64,000 nucleotides of DNA from Mesorhizobium amorphae CCNWGS0123 (GTDB taxonomy: Bacteria > Pseudomonadota > Alphaproteobacteria > Rhizobiales > Rhizobiaceae): NCBI RefSeq assembly GCF_001686985.1, contig NZ_CP015318.1, forward strand, positions 3,222,001-3,286,000, written 5' to 3'. Positions within the stretch are counted from its first letter, which is position 1, and the number at the start of each line of letters is the position of its first letter. The position numbers were made by a program, and so were the translations under genes. Positions 1-9,962 of the stretch are shown piece by piece. The notes under the pieces are model-generated. The model saw only the letters and a list, made by a program, of their open reading frames with translations. It searched no databases and was not told the origin of the DNA.

Positions 1-1
1 T

Positions 2-502
2 TTCGACCGCGCCGCCGATCTGCTCTACAGGGCGAAGAACCGCGACTTCTACGGTGTCGGCGGTTCGGCTCAGATCGCCCGCGATGTGTCGCACAAGTTC
101 CTGCGCATCGGAATCCGCGCCTCGATCTACGACGATTCCCACATGATGCTGATGTCGGCCTCGCTGCTCGGCGCCGACGACGTCGCCGTCGGCTTCTCGC
201 ATTCCGGCAACACGTCAGCCGTCATCGACGCCATCCAGCTTGCCAGGAAGAGCGGCGCCCGCACTTTAGCCATCACCAACTACGACAACTCGCCGCTGGC
301 CCAGATTGCCGACATCGTGCTGTGCTCGACGGCGCAGGGCTCGCCGCTGATGGGCGAGAACGCGGCCGCGCGCATTGCCCAACTCAACATCCTCGACGCG
401 CTGTTCGTCGCGGTCGCGCAGCGCGACTACCAGGCGGCGGAGCGCAATCTCGGCCGCACCATGTCGGCGGTGACATCGAAACGAAAAGACCGGGGCACAT
501 GA
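2..502 (+). CDS. RpiR-type regulator / SIS-domain protein, C-terminal part (truncated by window edge)
   Basis: The frame is open from base 2, so the gene begins outside the window; 166 residues are visible up to the TGA at 500-502. They form a SIS (sugar isomerase) fold: YGVGGSAQIARD near the start, GFSHSGNT (phosphosugar-binding serine/threonine loop), then ITNYDNSPLA and ENAAARIAQLNILDALF. In the RpiR/MurR family this fold is the C-terminal sensor for a phosphosugar behind an N-terminal HTH, which would lie upstream of base 1. The stop overlaps the ATG of the following sugar kinase (ATGA), so the two are translationally coupled and the regulator probably controls or senses the kinase pathway. 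A stand-alone SIS isomerase cannot be excluded without the missing N-terminus. Confidence 0.8.
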   Translation, partial: FDRAADLLYRAKNRDFYGVGGSAQIARDVSHKFLRIGIRASIYDDSHMMLMSASLLGADDVAVGFSHSGNTSAVIDAIQLARKSGARTLAITNYDNSPLAQIADIVLCSTAQGSPLMGENAAARIAQLNILDALFVAVAQRDYQAAERNLGRTMSAVTSKRKDRGT

Positions 503-1416
503 CGCCGTCGACAACGCCGCTCGTCACCGTGTTCGGCAGCCTGCATTACGACATCATGGTCGACGCTCCCGACCGCCCGCGCAAGGGCGAGACGGTGACC
601 GGCCATGCCTGGCACCCCAAATGTGGTGGCAAGGGCGGCAACCAGGCAGTGTCCGCGGCGCGGGCCGGCGTGCGCGCGGCGATGATCGGCGCCGTCGGCG
701 ACGACGATTTCGGCAAGGCGCTGCTCACCAATCTCGACCGCAACGGTGTCAACCGACGCTTCGTGCGGATCGAACCCGGCGCCGGCTCCGGCATGAGTGT
801 CGCGATCTTTGACGCGAGCGGCGACTATGGCGCGGTGATCGTCTCGGGCAGCAATCTCACTCTGGGCGAACAGGACATCGCCGCCGCCCGCACAATGATC
901 GCCGAAACCTCGGTGCTGTTATTGCAGAACGAGGTGCCGGAAGCCGCCAACATCGCCGCCGCCCGCGCCGTGAAATCATCCGGCGGCCGTATCGTGCTCA
1001 ACGCCGCCCCGGTCCGCGAACTGTCGGGCGAATTGATCGCGCTGGTCGACATCGTCATCGTCAACGCCATCGAGGCGGAATTCCTGGCCGGTGTGCCGGT
1101 CGTCGACACGCTCGACGGCGCCGCCGAAGCGGCGCGCCGCCTGGTAGATGCCTACCCGGCCGCGATCGTCACCGCCGGCGGGGATGGGGTCGCCTATTGC
1201 GACCGAACGGGTCAGGTCCTCGCGCTGCCGGCCATTCCGGTGAAGGTCGTCAGCACTCACGGCGCCGGCGACGAATTCGTTGGAGCCTTTGCGGCGGCAC
1301 TTGCGCGTGGTGAGCCGGTCGAGGCGGCGCTTGCGGCCGCCAACGACGCCGCAGCTAGGCTGGTGGCGACGCCGGAAGCGGAGCGGGTGAGATGGTACGT
1401 GAAATCAGGGATCTGA
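499..1416 (+). CDS. PfkB-family sugar kinase, ribokinase-like
   Basis: A 305-residue carbohydrate kinase, the usual length for ribokinases. The ATG at 499 lies inside the stop of the preceding gene; a longer open frame back to 322 only shadows that gene. PfkB signature 1 appears as KCGGKGGNQAVSAARAG near residues 38-54, and signature 2 as THGAGDEF with the catalytic base at Asp258. The family phosphorylates a sugar or nucleoside hydroxyl with ATP in the cytoplasm. The substrate cannot be read from the sequence. The first residue of the usual DTTGAGD motif is altered to STHGAGD, but the anion hole (GAG) and catalytic Asp are intact, so the enzyme should be active. Confidence 0.9.
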   Translation: MTPSTTPLVTVFGSLHYDIMVDAPDRPRKGETVTGHAWHPKCGGKGGNQAVSAARAGVRAAMIGAVGDDDFGKALLTNLDRNGVNRRFVRIEPGAGSGMSVAIFDASGDYGAVIVSGSNLTLGEQDIAAARTMIAETSVLLLQNEVPEAANIAAARAVKSSGGRIVLNAAPVRELSGELIALVDIVIVNAIEAEFLAGVPVVDTLDGAAEAARRLVDAYPAAIVTAGGDGVAYCDRTGQVLALPAIPVKVVSTHGAGDEFVGAFAAALARGEPVEAALAAANDAAARLVATPEAERVRWYVKSGI

Positions 1417-1745
1417 TTGAATTCTTCAGGCCACATGTTCGCGACGCTGAGACACTCGATCGGCTGCGCAAGATGGTCGACGACCGCGGTTCCTGGTCGA
1501 AGGCGCATCACCTATTCGAGCACATCCGGCATAAGACGCTGCGTGCTGAGAGGGCCAAGGACAATCAAGCCATTGCGCAGTACATGTTCGAGGAGGCATG
1601 CGCAAAAGCTCTCTTCAATCTCACACGCGGTGCAGCACCGTTCGATGCTGACTCGCCATACTGGGTGGTGCCGAATGCTCTGGTTTGCGCACGCAGCCTT
1701 GGGCTCGATCAGATGGAGGTGGTGAACATCGTCACCACCGGCTGA
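1392..1745 (+). CDS. Hypothetical protein, 117 residues
   Basis: An open frame starting with ATG at 1392 overlaps the last 25 bases of the kinase gene in another frame. The predicted protein is soluble and mixed-charge, with no signal peptide or membrane segment. It carries helical stretches (DAETLDRLRKMVDD, KDNQAIAQYMFEEACAKALF) and ends in DQMEVVNIVTTG. I do not recognise a family. Codon use and GC fall slightly below the kinase (several AT-rich codons), but the frame has the composition of a real protein and no better frame exists here. The overlap suggests co-transcription with the kinase. Confidence 0.6.
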   Translation: MVREIRDLIEFFRPHVRDAETLDRLRKMVDDRGSWSKAHHLFEHIRHKTLRAERAKDNQAIAQYMFEEACAKALFNLTRGAAPFDADSPYWVVPNALVCARSLGLDQMEVVNIVTTG

Positions 1746-1773
1746 CGGCCCGAAGCGTCATTGGCCGCGGATC

Positions 1774-3190
<1,417 letters not shown>

Positions 3191-3236
3191 GCCGTCGGCG
3201 ATTGAGCAGCCGTTGCATCCCGCCTAGCATGCCCGG

Positions 3237-5732
3237 ATGACCACCCCGCCGAAACTGAGGGCCTATCGCGCCAAGCGCGAATTCACCAAAACGCCGGAGC
3301 CGGCGGGCGGGCTGCTTGCCGATGAGGGTAACCGCTTCGTCGTCCACAAGCATCACGCCACCGCCGACCACTATGACCTGCGCCTGCAGGTCGGCGATGT
3401 CCTGAAGAGCTGGGCGGTGCCGCGCGGTCCTTCGCTCAATCCGGCCGACAAGCGCCTGGCGATCGAGACCGAGGACCATCCGCTCGAGTATATCGACTTC
3501 GAGGGCGTCATCCCCGAAGGCGAATATGGCGGCGGGCCGATGATCGTCTGGGACACGGGCACCTGGGCGCCGATGGACGATGTCGAGAAGAGTTTTCGCA
3601 CCGGCGCTTTCAAGTTCCGCCTCGCCGGCGACAAGCTGAATGGCGGCTGGATGCTGACCAGGCTGAAGCCAAAGCCTGGCGAGGATGAAGGCAAGAAAAA
3701 CTGGCTGCTGTTCAAGGAGCGCGACCTTGCCGCCGACACCAGGCTCGACATCCTCAGCGAGCGGCCGGAAAGCGTCAAATCCGGCCGCCGCATCGAGGAA
3801 CTGGTGGCGGCGCCAAAACCTGCGGCAAAACCTGCCAAGCCGCTTGTCCTCAAACCCGGCGCGCTGCCCGGCGCCGTGCAGGGGCCCGCGCCATCGCGCG
3901 TTGAGCCGCAATTGGCCACGCAGGTCGCAAAACCGCCGGGCAGCGACGACCCCGCCGAGCGCACCGGCGAAGCCTGGCTGCACGAGATCAAGTTCGATGG
4001 CTACCGCACCGCGGCGCATCTGGCGGACAGAGAGGTCAGGCTGATCACCCGTGGCGGCATCGATTGGACGAAGCGCTACGGCGACCTGCCGCACGCTTTC
4101 GCCAAACTGCCGTGTCGCGATGCCATTATCGACGGCGAGATTGTCGTGCTCGACGCCAAAGGCATCAGCCGCTTCGCCCTGCTGCAGGATGCGCTGGCCG
4201 AAGGCGCCGGCAACAAGCTGCATTTCTATGCCTTCGACCTGCTTTATCTGGACGGCTGGGATCTGAGGAAAGCACCGCTCATCAGGCGCAAGGCGCTGCT
4301 TGCGCAACTGCTCGCCGGCCTCGGCGCCAACTCCGCCATCCAGTTCTCCGACCATGTCGAAGGCGACGGGCAGGGGCTTTACGACCAGGTGACGGAGCTG
4401 GGATTGGAAGGCGTCGTCTCCAAGCGCGCCACCGCCACCTATCAGAGCGGCCGCACCAAGAGTTGGACCAAGGTCAAGGCGCTACAAAAGGACGATTTCA
4501 TCATTGCCGGCTACACCACCTCCGACGCGGCCGAAGGTCTGGCCGCACTCGGCATGGCCGAATTCGAGGACGGCGAGCTGCACTATCGCGGCAAGGTCGG
4601 CACCGGCTTCGATGCCGAGACGGCACGAGAATTGCTCGCCCGGCTGGAGCCGCTCGCCGCAGGCGCCACGCCGCCGGAGGGCGTGCCGCGCGAGATCATG
4701 CGCGAGATGAACTGGGTGCGGCCGCTGCTGTCGGCCCGCATCCACTACGCCAACCGCACCGCCGACAATGCGTTGCGCCACGGTGTTTTCCGTGGCCTCA
4801 GGGATGTCGGCCTGTCTACGCCGGTCTCGGCCAAACGCAAGCGGCTGATTTCGGAGGCCGACCTCGCCACCATCTGGGTCACCAATCCCGAGCGGCGGCT
4901 GTTCGGCAAGACCGGGCCGACCAAGCTCGACATCGCTGTCTACTACGCGCTGGTCGGCGACTTCATGCTGCCGCACATCATCGGCCGCCCGGTCTCATTG
5001 GTGCGCTGCCCGACCGGCCTGCCAAAGGACTGTTTCTTCCAGCGCCACGCCTTCACAGGCATGCCGCCTTCAGTCGCAGTCTTCGAGTCGATCAATTCCG
5101 AGGGCGAGACCAAAACCTACCTGTCCGTGGAGGATGCAAAAGGCTATCTGGCGCTGGCTCAGTTCGGCGTCGTCGAATTCCACACCTGGGGCACGCACCG
5201 CACGAAGCTCGACAAGCCCGACCAGATCGTCTTCGACCTCGACCCGGGCGAGGGAATTGCCTGGCGCGAGGTGGTGGAGGCCGCTGTGCACATCAAGGGC
5301 GGATTGGAGGGGCTGGGGCTGGTGCCCTTCGCCAAGACGTCCGGCGGCAGCGGCATCCACATCACCGTGCCGGTGACCCAGAAGCAGAACTGGAAGAAAC
5401 TGCACCAGGCAACCAGCGCCATCTCCAGCCATCTGGCGGCCACCGCGCCCGACACCTTCACCACCACCATGGGCAAGGAAAACCGCAAGCGGCGCATTTT
5501 CATCGACTACCACCGCAACGCCCGAGGCCACACCTCGGCCGCCCCATACTCGCTGCGCGCCCGCACCAATCTGCCGGCCTCGACACCGGTGAGCTGGGCG
5601 GATCTGGAAGCGATCGATGCGCCGCAGGATCTGAACTACGCGTCGCTGCCGGGCCTGCTGGCGACTTCAGGGGATCCCTGGGCCGAGATCGATGAGGCGG
5701 CAAGGGATTTGCCGGTGATGGCGGGGAAGTAG
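3237..5732 (+). CDS. ligD: Multifunctional ATP-dependent DNA ligase D (NHEJ)
   Basis: The 831-residue product has three domains in the order 3'-phosphoesterase, ligase, polymerase. The phosphoesterase (about residues 25-185) has the metal-site motif HKHHATADHYDLRL and the PEGEYGGG loop. The ligase (about 230-520) has the adenylation motif EIKFDGYR with nucleophile Lys252, DGEIV, and EGVVSKR. The polymerase/primase (about 555-825) has catalytic DLD at 667-669 and SGGSGIH at 702-708. A low-complexity Lys/Pro/Ala linker (about 187-210) separates the first two. LigD ends and seals double-strand breaks together with Ku in bacterial non-homologous end joining. Ku is encoded 240 bases downstream. 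All active-site residues checked are present. Confidence 0.97.
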   Translation: MTTPPKLRAYRAKREFTKTPEPAGGLLADEGNRFVVHKHHATADHYDLRLQVGDVLKSWAVPRGPSLNPADKRLAIETEDHPLEYIDFEGVIPEGEYGGGPMIVWDTGTWAPMDDVEKSFRTGAFKFRLAGDKLNGGWMLTRLKPKPGEDEGKKNWLLFKERDLAADTRLDILSERPESVKSGRRIEELVAAPKPAAKPAKPLVLKPGALPGAVQGPAPSRVEPQLATQVAKPPGSDDPAERTGEAWLHEIKFDGYRTAAHLADREVRLITRGGIDWTKRYGDLPHAFAKLPCRDAIIDGEIVVLDAKGISRFALLQDALAEGAGNKLHFYAFDLLYLDGWDLRKAPLIRRKALLAQLLAGLGANSAIQFSDHVEGDGQGLYDQVTELGLEGVVSKRATATYQSGRTKSWTKVKALQKDDFIIAGYTTSDAAEGLAALGMAEFEDGELHYRGKVGTGFDAETARELLARLEPLAAGATPPEGVPREIMREMNWVRPLLSARIHYANRTADNALRHGVFRGLRDVGLSTPVSAKRKRLISEADLATIWVTNPERRLFGKTGPTKLDIAVYYALVGDFMLPHIIGRPVSLVRCPTGLPKDCFFQRHAFTGMPPSVAVFESINSEGETKTYLSVEDAKGYLALAQFGVVEFHTWGTHRTKLDKPDQIVFDLDPGEGIAWREVVEAAVHIKGGLEGLGLVPFAKTSGGSGIHITVPVTQKQNWKKLHQATSAISSHLAATAPDTFTTTMGKENRKRRIFIDYHRNARGHTSAAPYSLRARTNLPASTPVSWADLEAIDAPQDLNYASLPGLLATSGDPWAEIDEAARDLPVMAGK

Positions 5733-5973
5733 CCTACGCGTGAGTGCGGAGCGTTCTCGTCATTCGTCTAGATTCCAACTCCATCGACGGTCCGGACAAT
5801 TTGAACTATTCTTCGCCTCAGGCCCCATCCGCCGGCAGCCCGACCCGCGCTAAAACATTTCGCTAGGGATTTGCCGGTATCTTGAGGCTCGATGTAGGAT
5901 TTCCGCAGCCTCCTTCGTCCTTCGGACGAAGCGCTGCAAAAGTTGTCAGTGCATGGCCGCGTAGGAGTGTTTC

Positions 5974-6879
5974 ATGGCGCCCAGGGCAAGTTGGAAAGGT
6001 TACCTCAAGCTCAGCCTCGTCAGCTGTCCGGTGCGGCTATACCCCGCCACCAGCGCGAGCGAACGCATCAGCTTCAACCAGCTGCATAAGAAGACGCACA
6101 ACCGCATCAACATGAAGCCGGTCGACCCCGAGCTCGGCCTGGTCGAGCGCTCGGACCTGGTCAAGGGCTACGAATACGAGGACAAACAGTACATCATCAT
6201 CGATGATACCGACCTCGACGCGGTCAGGATCGAATCCAACCACACGATGAACATCGAGGCCTTCGTCGACGAGGACGAGGTGGATGTCATCTACCAGGAC
6301 GCGCCCTACTATCTGGCGCCGGACGGCGCCATGGCGGAAGAGACCTTCGCCGTGCTGCGCGAAGCCATGCGCAAGTCCGGCAAGCTGGCCATCGCCCGCC
6401 TTGTCCTGTCCAGCCGCGAGCGCGTTGTGACGATCGGCGCGCGCGAGAACGGCATGTTCGTCTGCACCTTGAGGAACCCGAACGAAGTGCGCGGAACGGC
6501 TGAATATTTCGGCAACATCCCGGCCGGCAAGCCGGATGCCGAAATGCTGCAGCTCGCCGAGGCGCTGATCAAGCAGAAGGAAACAACCTTCGATCCGAAG
6601 AACTACGAGGATCGCTACGAGATCGCGCTGATGGCGATGATCCGCGAGAAGCTGAAAGGCCACAAGCCGATCATCGCGGCGGCCCCCGAGCGCGGCAACG
6701 TCATCAACCTCATGGATGCGCTGAAGGCCAGCCTGTCGCAGCAGGCGAAGCCGCCGGCCAAATCGAAGAGCAAGGCCGATGACGAGGCGAAACCCGCCGC
6801 CAAGGCCAAGGCAGGCGCTGCCAAGGAAAACCCGTTGAAGGCCAACCTTCTGAAGGCCGTCGGCAAGAGCAAAGGGTGA
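5974..6879 (+). CDS. ku: Ku protein, DNA end-binding component of NHEJ
   Basis: A 301-residue bacterial Ku. The start ATG at 5974 has AGGAG upstream, and the N-terminus (MAPRASWKGYLKLSLVSCPVRLYPA) is the family hallmark. The central ring-forming beta-barrel includes NRINMKPVDPELGLVERSDLVKGYEYEDKQYIIID and the later RERVVTIGARENGMFVCTLR. The C-terminal tail beyond residue 255 is a low-complexity Lys/Ala/Pro extension (PPAKSKSKADDEAKPAAKAK) of the sort that binds DNA and tunes threading in bacterial Ku proteins. It forms a homodimer that encircles DNA ends and recruits LigD. The stop overlaps the GTG of the next gene. Confidence 0.97.
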   Translation: MAPRASWKGYLKLSLVSCPVRLYPATSASERISFNQLHKKTHNRINMKPVDPELGLVERSDLVKGYEYEDKQYIIIDDTDLDAVRIESNHTMNIEAFVDEDEVDVIYQDAPYYLAPDGAMAEETFAVLREAMRKSGKLAIARLVLSSRERVVTIGARENGMFVCTLRNPNEVRGTAEYFGNIPAGKPDAEMLQLAEALIKQKETTFDPKNYEDRYEIALMAMIREKLKGHKPIIAAAPERGNVINLMDALKASLSQQAKPPAKSKSKADDEAKPAAKAKAGAAKENPLKANLLKAVGKSKG

Positions 6880-7997
6880 CGGCGCCTACTGGTATAGTTC
6901 CACCCGGCGCCGTCTTCGGCGTCGTCGGCGCGCTGGCGGCGTTTCCGCTCAGGCTCGCCGCGCGCGAGGTCGAGCGCCAGCAGGGCCAGTTGCGGCGCGG
7001 CGTCACCCGGCGCACGACCCATGTCGTGTTCGGCCGCGCGCTGCTCGCCAAGGCCGCGATCACCAAGAATGGTGACGCCGAGATCGAGCGCCGCGTTAAC
7101 GCCGAGCGTGCCGCCGGCCGCGCGCTCACCAGCGAGAACGGTTTTTTGCGCCTGCTCGGCCTGATGAAGGCGCCGGAGGCGTCCGCGCTTTCTAGGCAGT
7201 CGCTCCTCGACCAGTCGCGGCTAAGCGCTACCGATCTCGACCTCCTCTCGCTCTTCGATGCCTTCGAACACGATGGGGAGCCCTATTCCTTCCGAGACCT
7301 CATCCTCGCCCGCAAATATGCCGGGCTGATATCGGGCGGCGCGTCCTGGGGCGCGATCGCGCGTTCGGTGCACCGCTCCGGCCCGGTCGCCTCGCTTACC
7401 GCCAAGTCGCTCAATGTCGGCTCGCAGCACGGACGCCCGGACGCGATCTATCTCGAGGACGGCCAAAGCGAGCTCGACGGCCAACTGCTGTTCGATCTCG
7501 GGTCGCCTGATGATGACACACTTGAGGAGCTGTTCGCCGAGGCCGAAGCGGCGGAAGATGAGGGCCGGCACGACGATGCGACGGCCCTCTACCAGCGTTG
7601 CCTCGCCATCGACCCGAGCGACGCCATCGCCGCCTTCAACCGCGCCAACTGCCTGCGCGGCGCCGGCCGCACAGCCGAGGCCGCGCACGACTATGCCCGC
7701 GCGATCAAGCTCGATCCCGGGTTCGTCGAAGCCTGGTTCAACCTCGCCGGCCTGATGAGCGACGAGGGCAGGGTGGCCTCAGCCAGACGGCATCTCGTCA
7801 AGGCCATAGCGCTCGACAAGACCTATGCCGATCCGGTGTTCAACCTGGCCCGGCTGGAATTCGACGCCGGCAATCTCGCCGAGGCCCGCCGGCTCTGGGC
7901 GCGCTATCTGGAGCTCGATGCCAGTTCCGAATGGGCGCGCATGGCCGCCAAGGGGATACAGTTTGTCGATCTGCAGCTGGCGCGGACGGCGGGGTGA
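6876..7997 (+). CDS. BRCT-like / MerR-like HTH / TPR protein coupled to ku
   Basis: A 373-residue protein that starts with GTG at 6876 inside the ku stop codon (GTGA), so translation is coupled to Ku. The N-terminal part (about residues 10-80) looks like a BRCT module: GAVFGVVGALAAFPLRLAARE, then GQLRRGVTRRTTHVVFG, matching the 'xGG...vtxxTThvV' pattern. Residues about 130-200 resemble a MerR-type winged HTH: EPYSFRDLILARKYAGL, GASWGAIARSVHR, ending SELDGQLLFDLG. Residues about 225-360 are tetratricopeptide repeats (ATALYQRCLAIDPSDAIAAFNRAN and following). BRCT and TPR domains both mediate protein contacts, so an accessory NHEJ or end-sensing role is inferred from context. The domain calls are by eye; the BRCT is the least certain. 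Confidence 0.85.
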   Translation: MTAPTGIVPPGAVFGVVGALAAFPLRLAAREVERQQGQLRRGVTRRTTHVVFGRALLAKAAITKNGDAEIERRVNAERAAGRALTSENGFLRLLGLMKAPEASALSRQSLLDQSRLSATDLDLLSLFDAFEHDGEPYSFRDLILARKYAGLISGGASWGAIARSVHRSGPVASLTAKSLNVGSQHGRPDAIYLEDGQSELDGQLLFDLGSPDDDTLEELFAEAEAAEDEGRHDDATALYQRCLAIDPSDAIAAFNRANCLRGAGRTAEAAHDYARAIKLDPGFVEAWFNLAGLMSDEGRVASARRHLVKAIALDKTYADPVFNLARLEFDAGNLAEARRLWARYLELDASSEWARMAAKGIQFVDLQLARTAG

Positions 7998-8026
7998 CGA
8001 TGGTTGGCGAAGGCCGAGATGACGGC

Positions 8027-8206
8027 CAATCTCCCCCCTTGTGGGGGAGATGTCCGGCAGGACAGAGGGGGGCGCTGTCCCGCCGACCGATCGGCCCGTT
8101 TCAGAGCGTATTGTTCCGGGGAGATTTGACCGAAGGCCTGCGTTCCTTCGCGCCCCCCTCTGCCCTGCCGGGCATCTCCCCCACGAGGGGGGAGATCGGC
8201 GCCGTC
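8027..8206. repeat. MITE-like element with about 50-bp terminal inverted repeats
   Basis: The left end (from 8027: ATCTCCCCCTTGTGGGGGAG, then GGCAGGACAGAGGGGGGCGC) and the right end (about 8150-8203) are nearly perfect reverse complements over about 50 bases, with about 70 unrelated bases between. Each end is itself a palindrome. Related pieces occur at 16696-16718, 29649-29677 and 31707-31962, always between genes. This is the form of a non-autonomous palindromic repeat; no transposase is present. Confidence 0.75.
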
Positions 8207-8229
8207 ACCGTCGCGCGAAGGGCCACCCA

Positions 8230-8874
8230 ATGACCACCTTCCTCTTCGACGGCTTCGACACCGCCCCGGTCACCATCCTGCTCGCCCATGGCGCCGGTGC
8301 GTCGATGGATTCGCCCTCGATGACCGCCACCGCTAAGGCGCTCGCCACTGCCGGCTTCCAGGTTGCGCGCTTCGAATTCCACTACATGGCCGCCCGTCGC
8401 TACGGCCACCGAAAGCCGCCGCCGCGCGCCGAGACGGTGAACCCCGAATACGTCAAGGCGATCGCCGACCTTCGGGCCAGGGGCGTGACCGGTCCGCTCA
8501 TCATCGGCGGCAAGTCGATGGGCGGGCGCGTCGCGTCGATGGTCGCGGACGAGATGTTTGAAAAAGGTGAGATCGCCGGGCTGGTCTGTCTCGGTTATCC
8601 CTTCCACCCACCGGGCAAGCCCGAACAACTGAGGACAAAGCATCTCACGGGTCTCAAGACGCCGACGCTGATTTTCCAGGGCTCGCGCGACGAATTCGGC
8701 ACAAAGGACGAGGTGGCGACCTACGGTCTCTCCGACGCAATCGAGGTGATCTGGCTTGAGGACGGCGACCACGATCTGAAGCCACGCAAGGCGATCTCGG
8801 GGTTTTCGACGGGCGACCATCTGAAGACGGTGGCGGAGACGATAAAGGCCAAGCTGGCGTCTTCGTCATCCTAG
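8230..8874 (+). CDS. Alpha/beta hydrolase, KANL3/Tex30-like
   Basis: A 214-residue cytoplasmic alpha/beta hydrolase. The ATG at 8230 is chosen because the protein begins there with MTTFLFDGFDTAPVTILLAHGAGASMDSP, the normal first strand and oxyanion region; the frame continues upstream only through a repeat element. The nucleophile elbow is GGKSMGGR, the acid is in QGSRDEFG and the histidine in EDGDHDL. No signal peptide. The substrate is unknown. The last codons (Ser-Ser-Ser and the stop) lie inside a palindromic repeat that starts near 8861, so the C-terminus has probably been rewritten by repeat insertion. Confidence 0.85.
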   Translation: MTTFLFDGFDTAPVTILLAHGAGASMDSPSMTATAKALATAGFQVARFEFHYMAARRYGHRKPPPRAETVNPEYVKAIADLRARGVTGPLIIGGKSMGGRVASMVADEMFEKGEIAGLVCLGYPFHPPGKPEQLRTKHLTGLKTPTLIFQGSRDEFGTKDEVATYGLSDAIEVIWLEDGDHDLKPRKAISGFSTGDHLKTVAETIKAKLASSSS

Positions 8875-9022
8875 GGCGAAGCAAGGAGCGAAGCGACGCG
8901 CGCAGACCCTAGGATCCATGCCGTGACGCTAAGGCGCTGCAACGGCTCAGAATTCTGCCCCGCCGTGTTCCACGGCGAGCGGAACGGCATGGATCCTCGG
9001 GTCAAGCCCGAGGATGACGAAG
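8861..9022. repeat. Palindromic intergenic repeat, 162 bp
   Basis: The outer arms CTTCGTCATCCT (from 8861) and GAGGATGACGAAG (to 9022) pair, as do inner arms GGATCCATGCCGT (8912-8924) and ACGGCATGGATCC (8984-8996). The right arm contains its own small hairpin, CCTCGGGTCAAGCCCGAGG. The element overlaps the end of the hydrolase gene and fills the gap to exonuclease III. Confidence 0.75.
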
Positions 9023-9041
9023 GGAAGAGCGTCCCCGGCAA

Positions 9042-9812
9042 ATGAAACTGGCCTCCTTCAACATCAACAACATCAACAGCCGGCTGGATAACCTGCTGGC
9101 CTGGCTCGCCGCGGCAAGGCCCGACATCGTCTGCCTGCAGGAGCTGAAGGCGCGCGACACGCAGTTTCCGCGTTCGGCGCTTGCCGCGGCCGGCTATGGC
9201 GCGGTGTGGAAGGGCGAGCCGACCTGGAACGGCGTCGCCATTCTCGCGCGCGGTTCCGAACCGGTGCTGACCCGCGATGTCCTGCCGGGCGACGATGCAG
9301 ACAAGCAGAGCCGCTACATCGAGGCGGCGGTCAGCGGCATCGTCATCGCCTGCCTCTATGCGCCAAACGGTAACCCGCAGCCCGGCCCGAAATTCCAGTA
9401 CAAGCTGGCCTGGCACGACAGGCTGGAGGCGCATGCCGAGCAGCTCTTCGACACCGGCCTGCCGGTGGCGCTGGTTGGCGACTACAACATCGTGCCCGAG
9501 CCGCGCGACATCTACCCGACCCGGTCCTATGACGACAACGCGCTGGTGCAGCCGGAGAGCCGGGCGTCGTTCCAGCGGCTGCTCGACCAGGGCTGGCTCG
9601 ACGCGCTGCGCAAGAAGCATCCGAAGGAGACGCTCTACACATTCTGGGATTATCGCCGCAACCGCTGGCCCCGCGACGCCGGCCTGCGGCTGGATCACAT
9701 ACTTTTATCGAAGAAGCTCGCCAACAAGCTCACAGCCGCCGGCATCGACCGCGCCGTGCGCGGGCAGGAAGGTGCCAGCGACCACGCCCCGGTGTGGGTG
9801 GAGGTGCGGTGA
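9042..9812 (+). CDS. xthA: Exodeoxyribonuclease III
   Basis: A 256-residue enzyme of the exonuclease/endonuclease/phosphatase superfamily. Motifs in order: MKLASFNINNINSR, LQELK with metal-ligand Glu34, GDYNIVP, RLDHILLS, and the terminal SDHAP with Asp247 and His248. It acts at apurinic/apyrimidinic sites and as a 3'-5' exonuclease in base excision repair. It is a monocistronic gene; a strong hairpin follows the stop at once. All residues needed for catalysis are present. Confidence 0.95.
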   Translation: MKLASFNINNINSRLDNLLAWLAAARPDIVCLQELKARDTQFPRSALAAAGYGAVWKGEPTWNGVAILARGSEPVLTRDVLPGDDADKQSRYIEAAVSGIVIACLYAPNGNPQPGPKFQYKLAWHDRLEAHAEQLFDTGLPVALVGDYNIVPEPRDIYPTRSYDDNALVQPESRASFQRLLDQGWLDALRKKHPKETLYTFWDYRRNRWPRDAGLRLDHILLSKKLANKLTAAGIDRAVRGQEGASDHAPVWVEVR

Positions 9813-9820
9813 GGGAGACG

Positions 9821-9852
9821 CTCCCTTCTCCCACAACAGGGGAGAAGGGGAG
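9821..9852 (+). terminator. GC-rich hairpin after xthA, terminator or repeat
   Basis: CTCCCTTCTCCC (9821-9832) pairs with GGGGAGAAGGGGAG (9839-9852) around a six-base loop, eight bases after the xthA stop. There is no T-run. The same CTCCCTT...AAGGGAG design recurs at 30708-30734, so it may be a repeat family that also stops transcription. Confidence 0.5.
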
Positions 9853-9962
9853 GCGCTATCTGTCCAGCGGCCACATCCCAAGTTAGGTTGCGGGCAAAGC
9901 ACCACCGGGGATTGCAACGATGCCTTGCCTATTCGCCAAATCCGACACGTCCCCGCCGAGAG

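Noticed and set aside
4064..5695. 543-codon plus-strand frame inside ligD
   Set aside because: It is a frame-shifted reading of ligD, extremely rich in Arg, Ala and Pro, with no family pattern.
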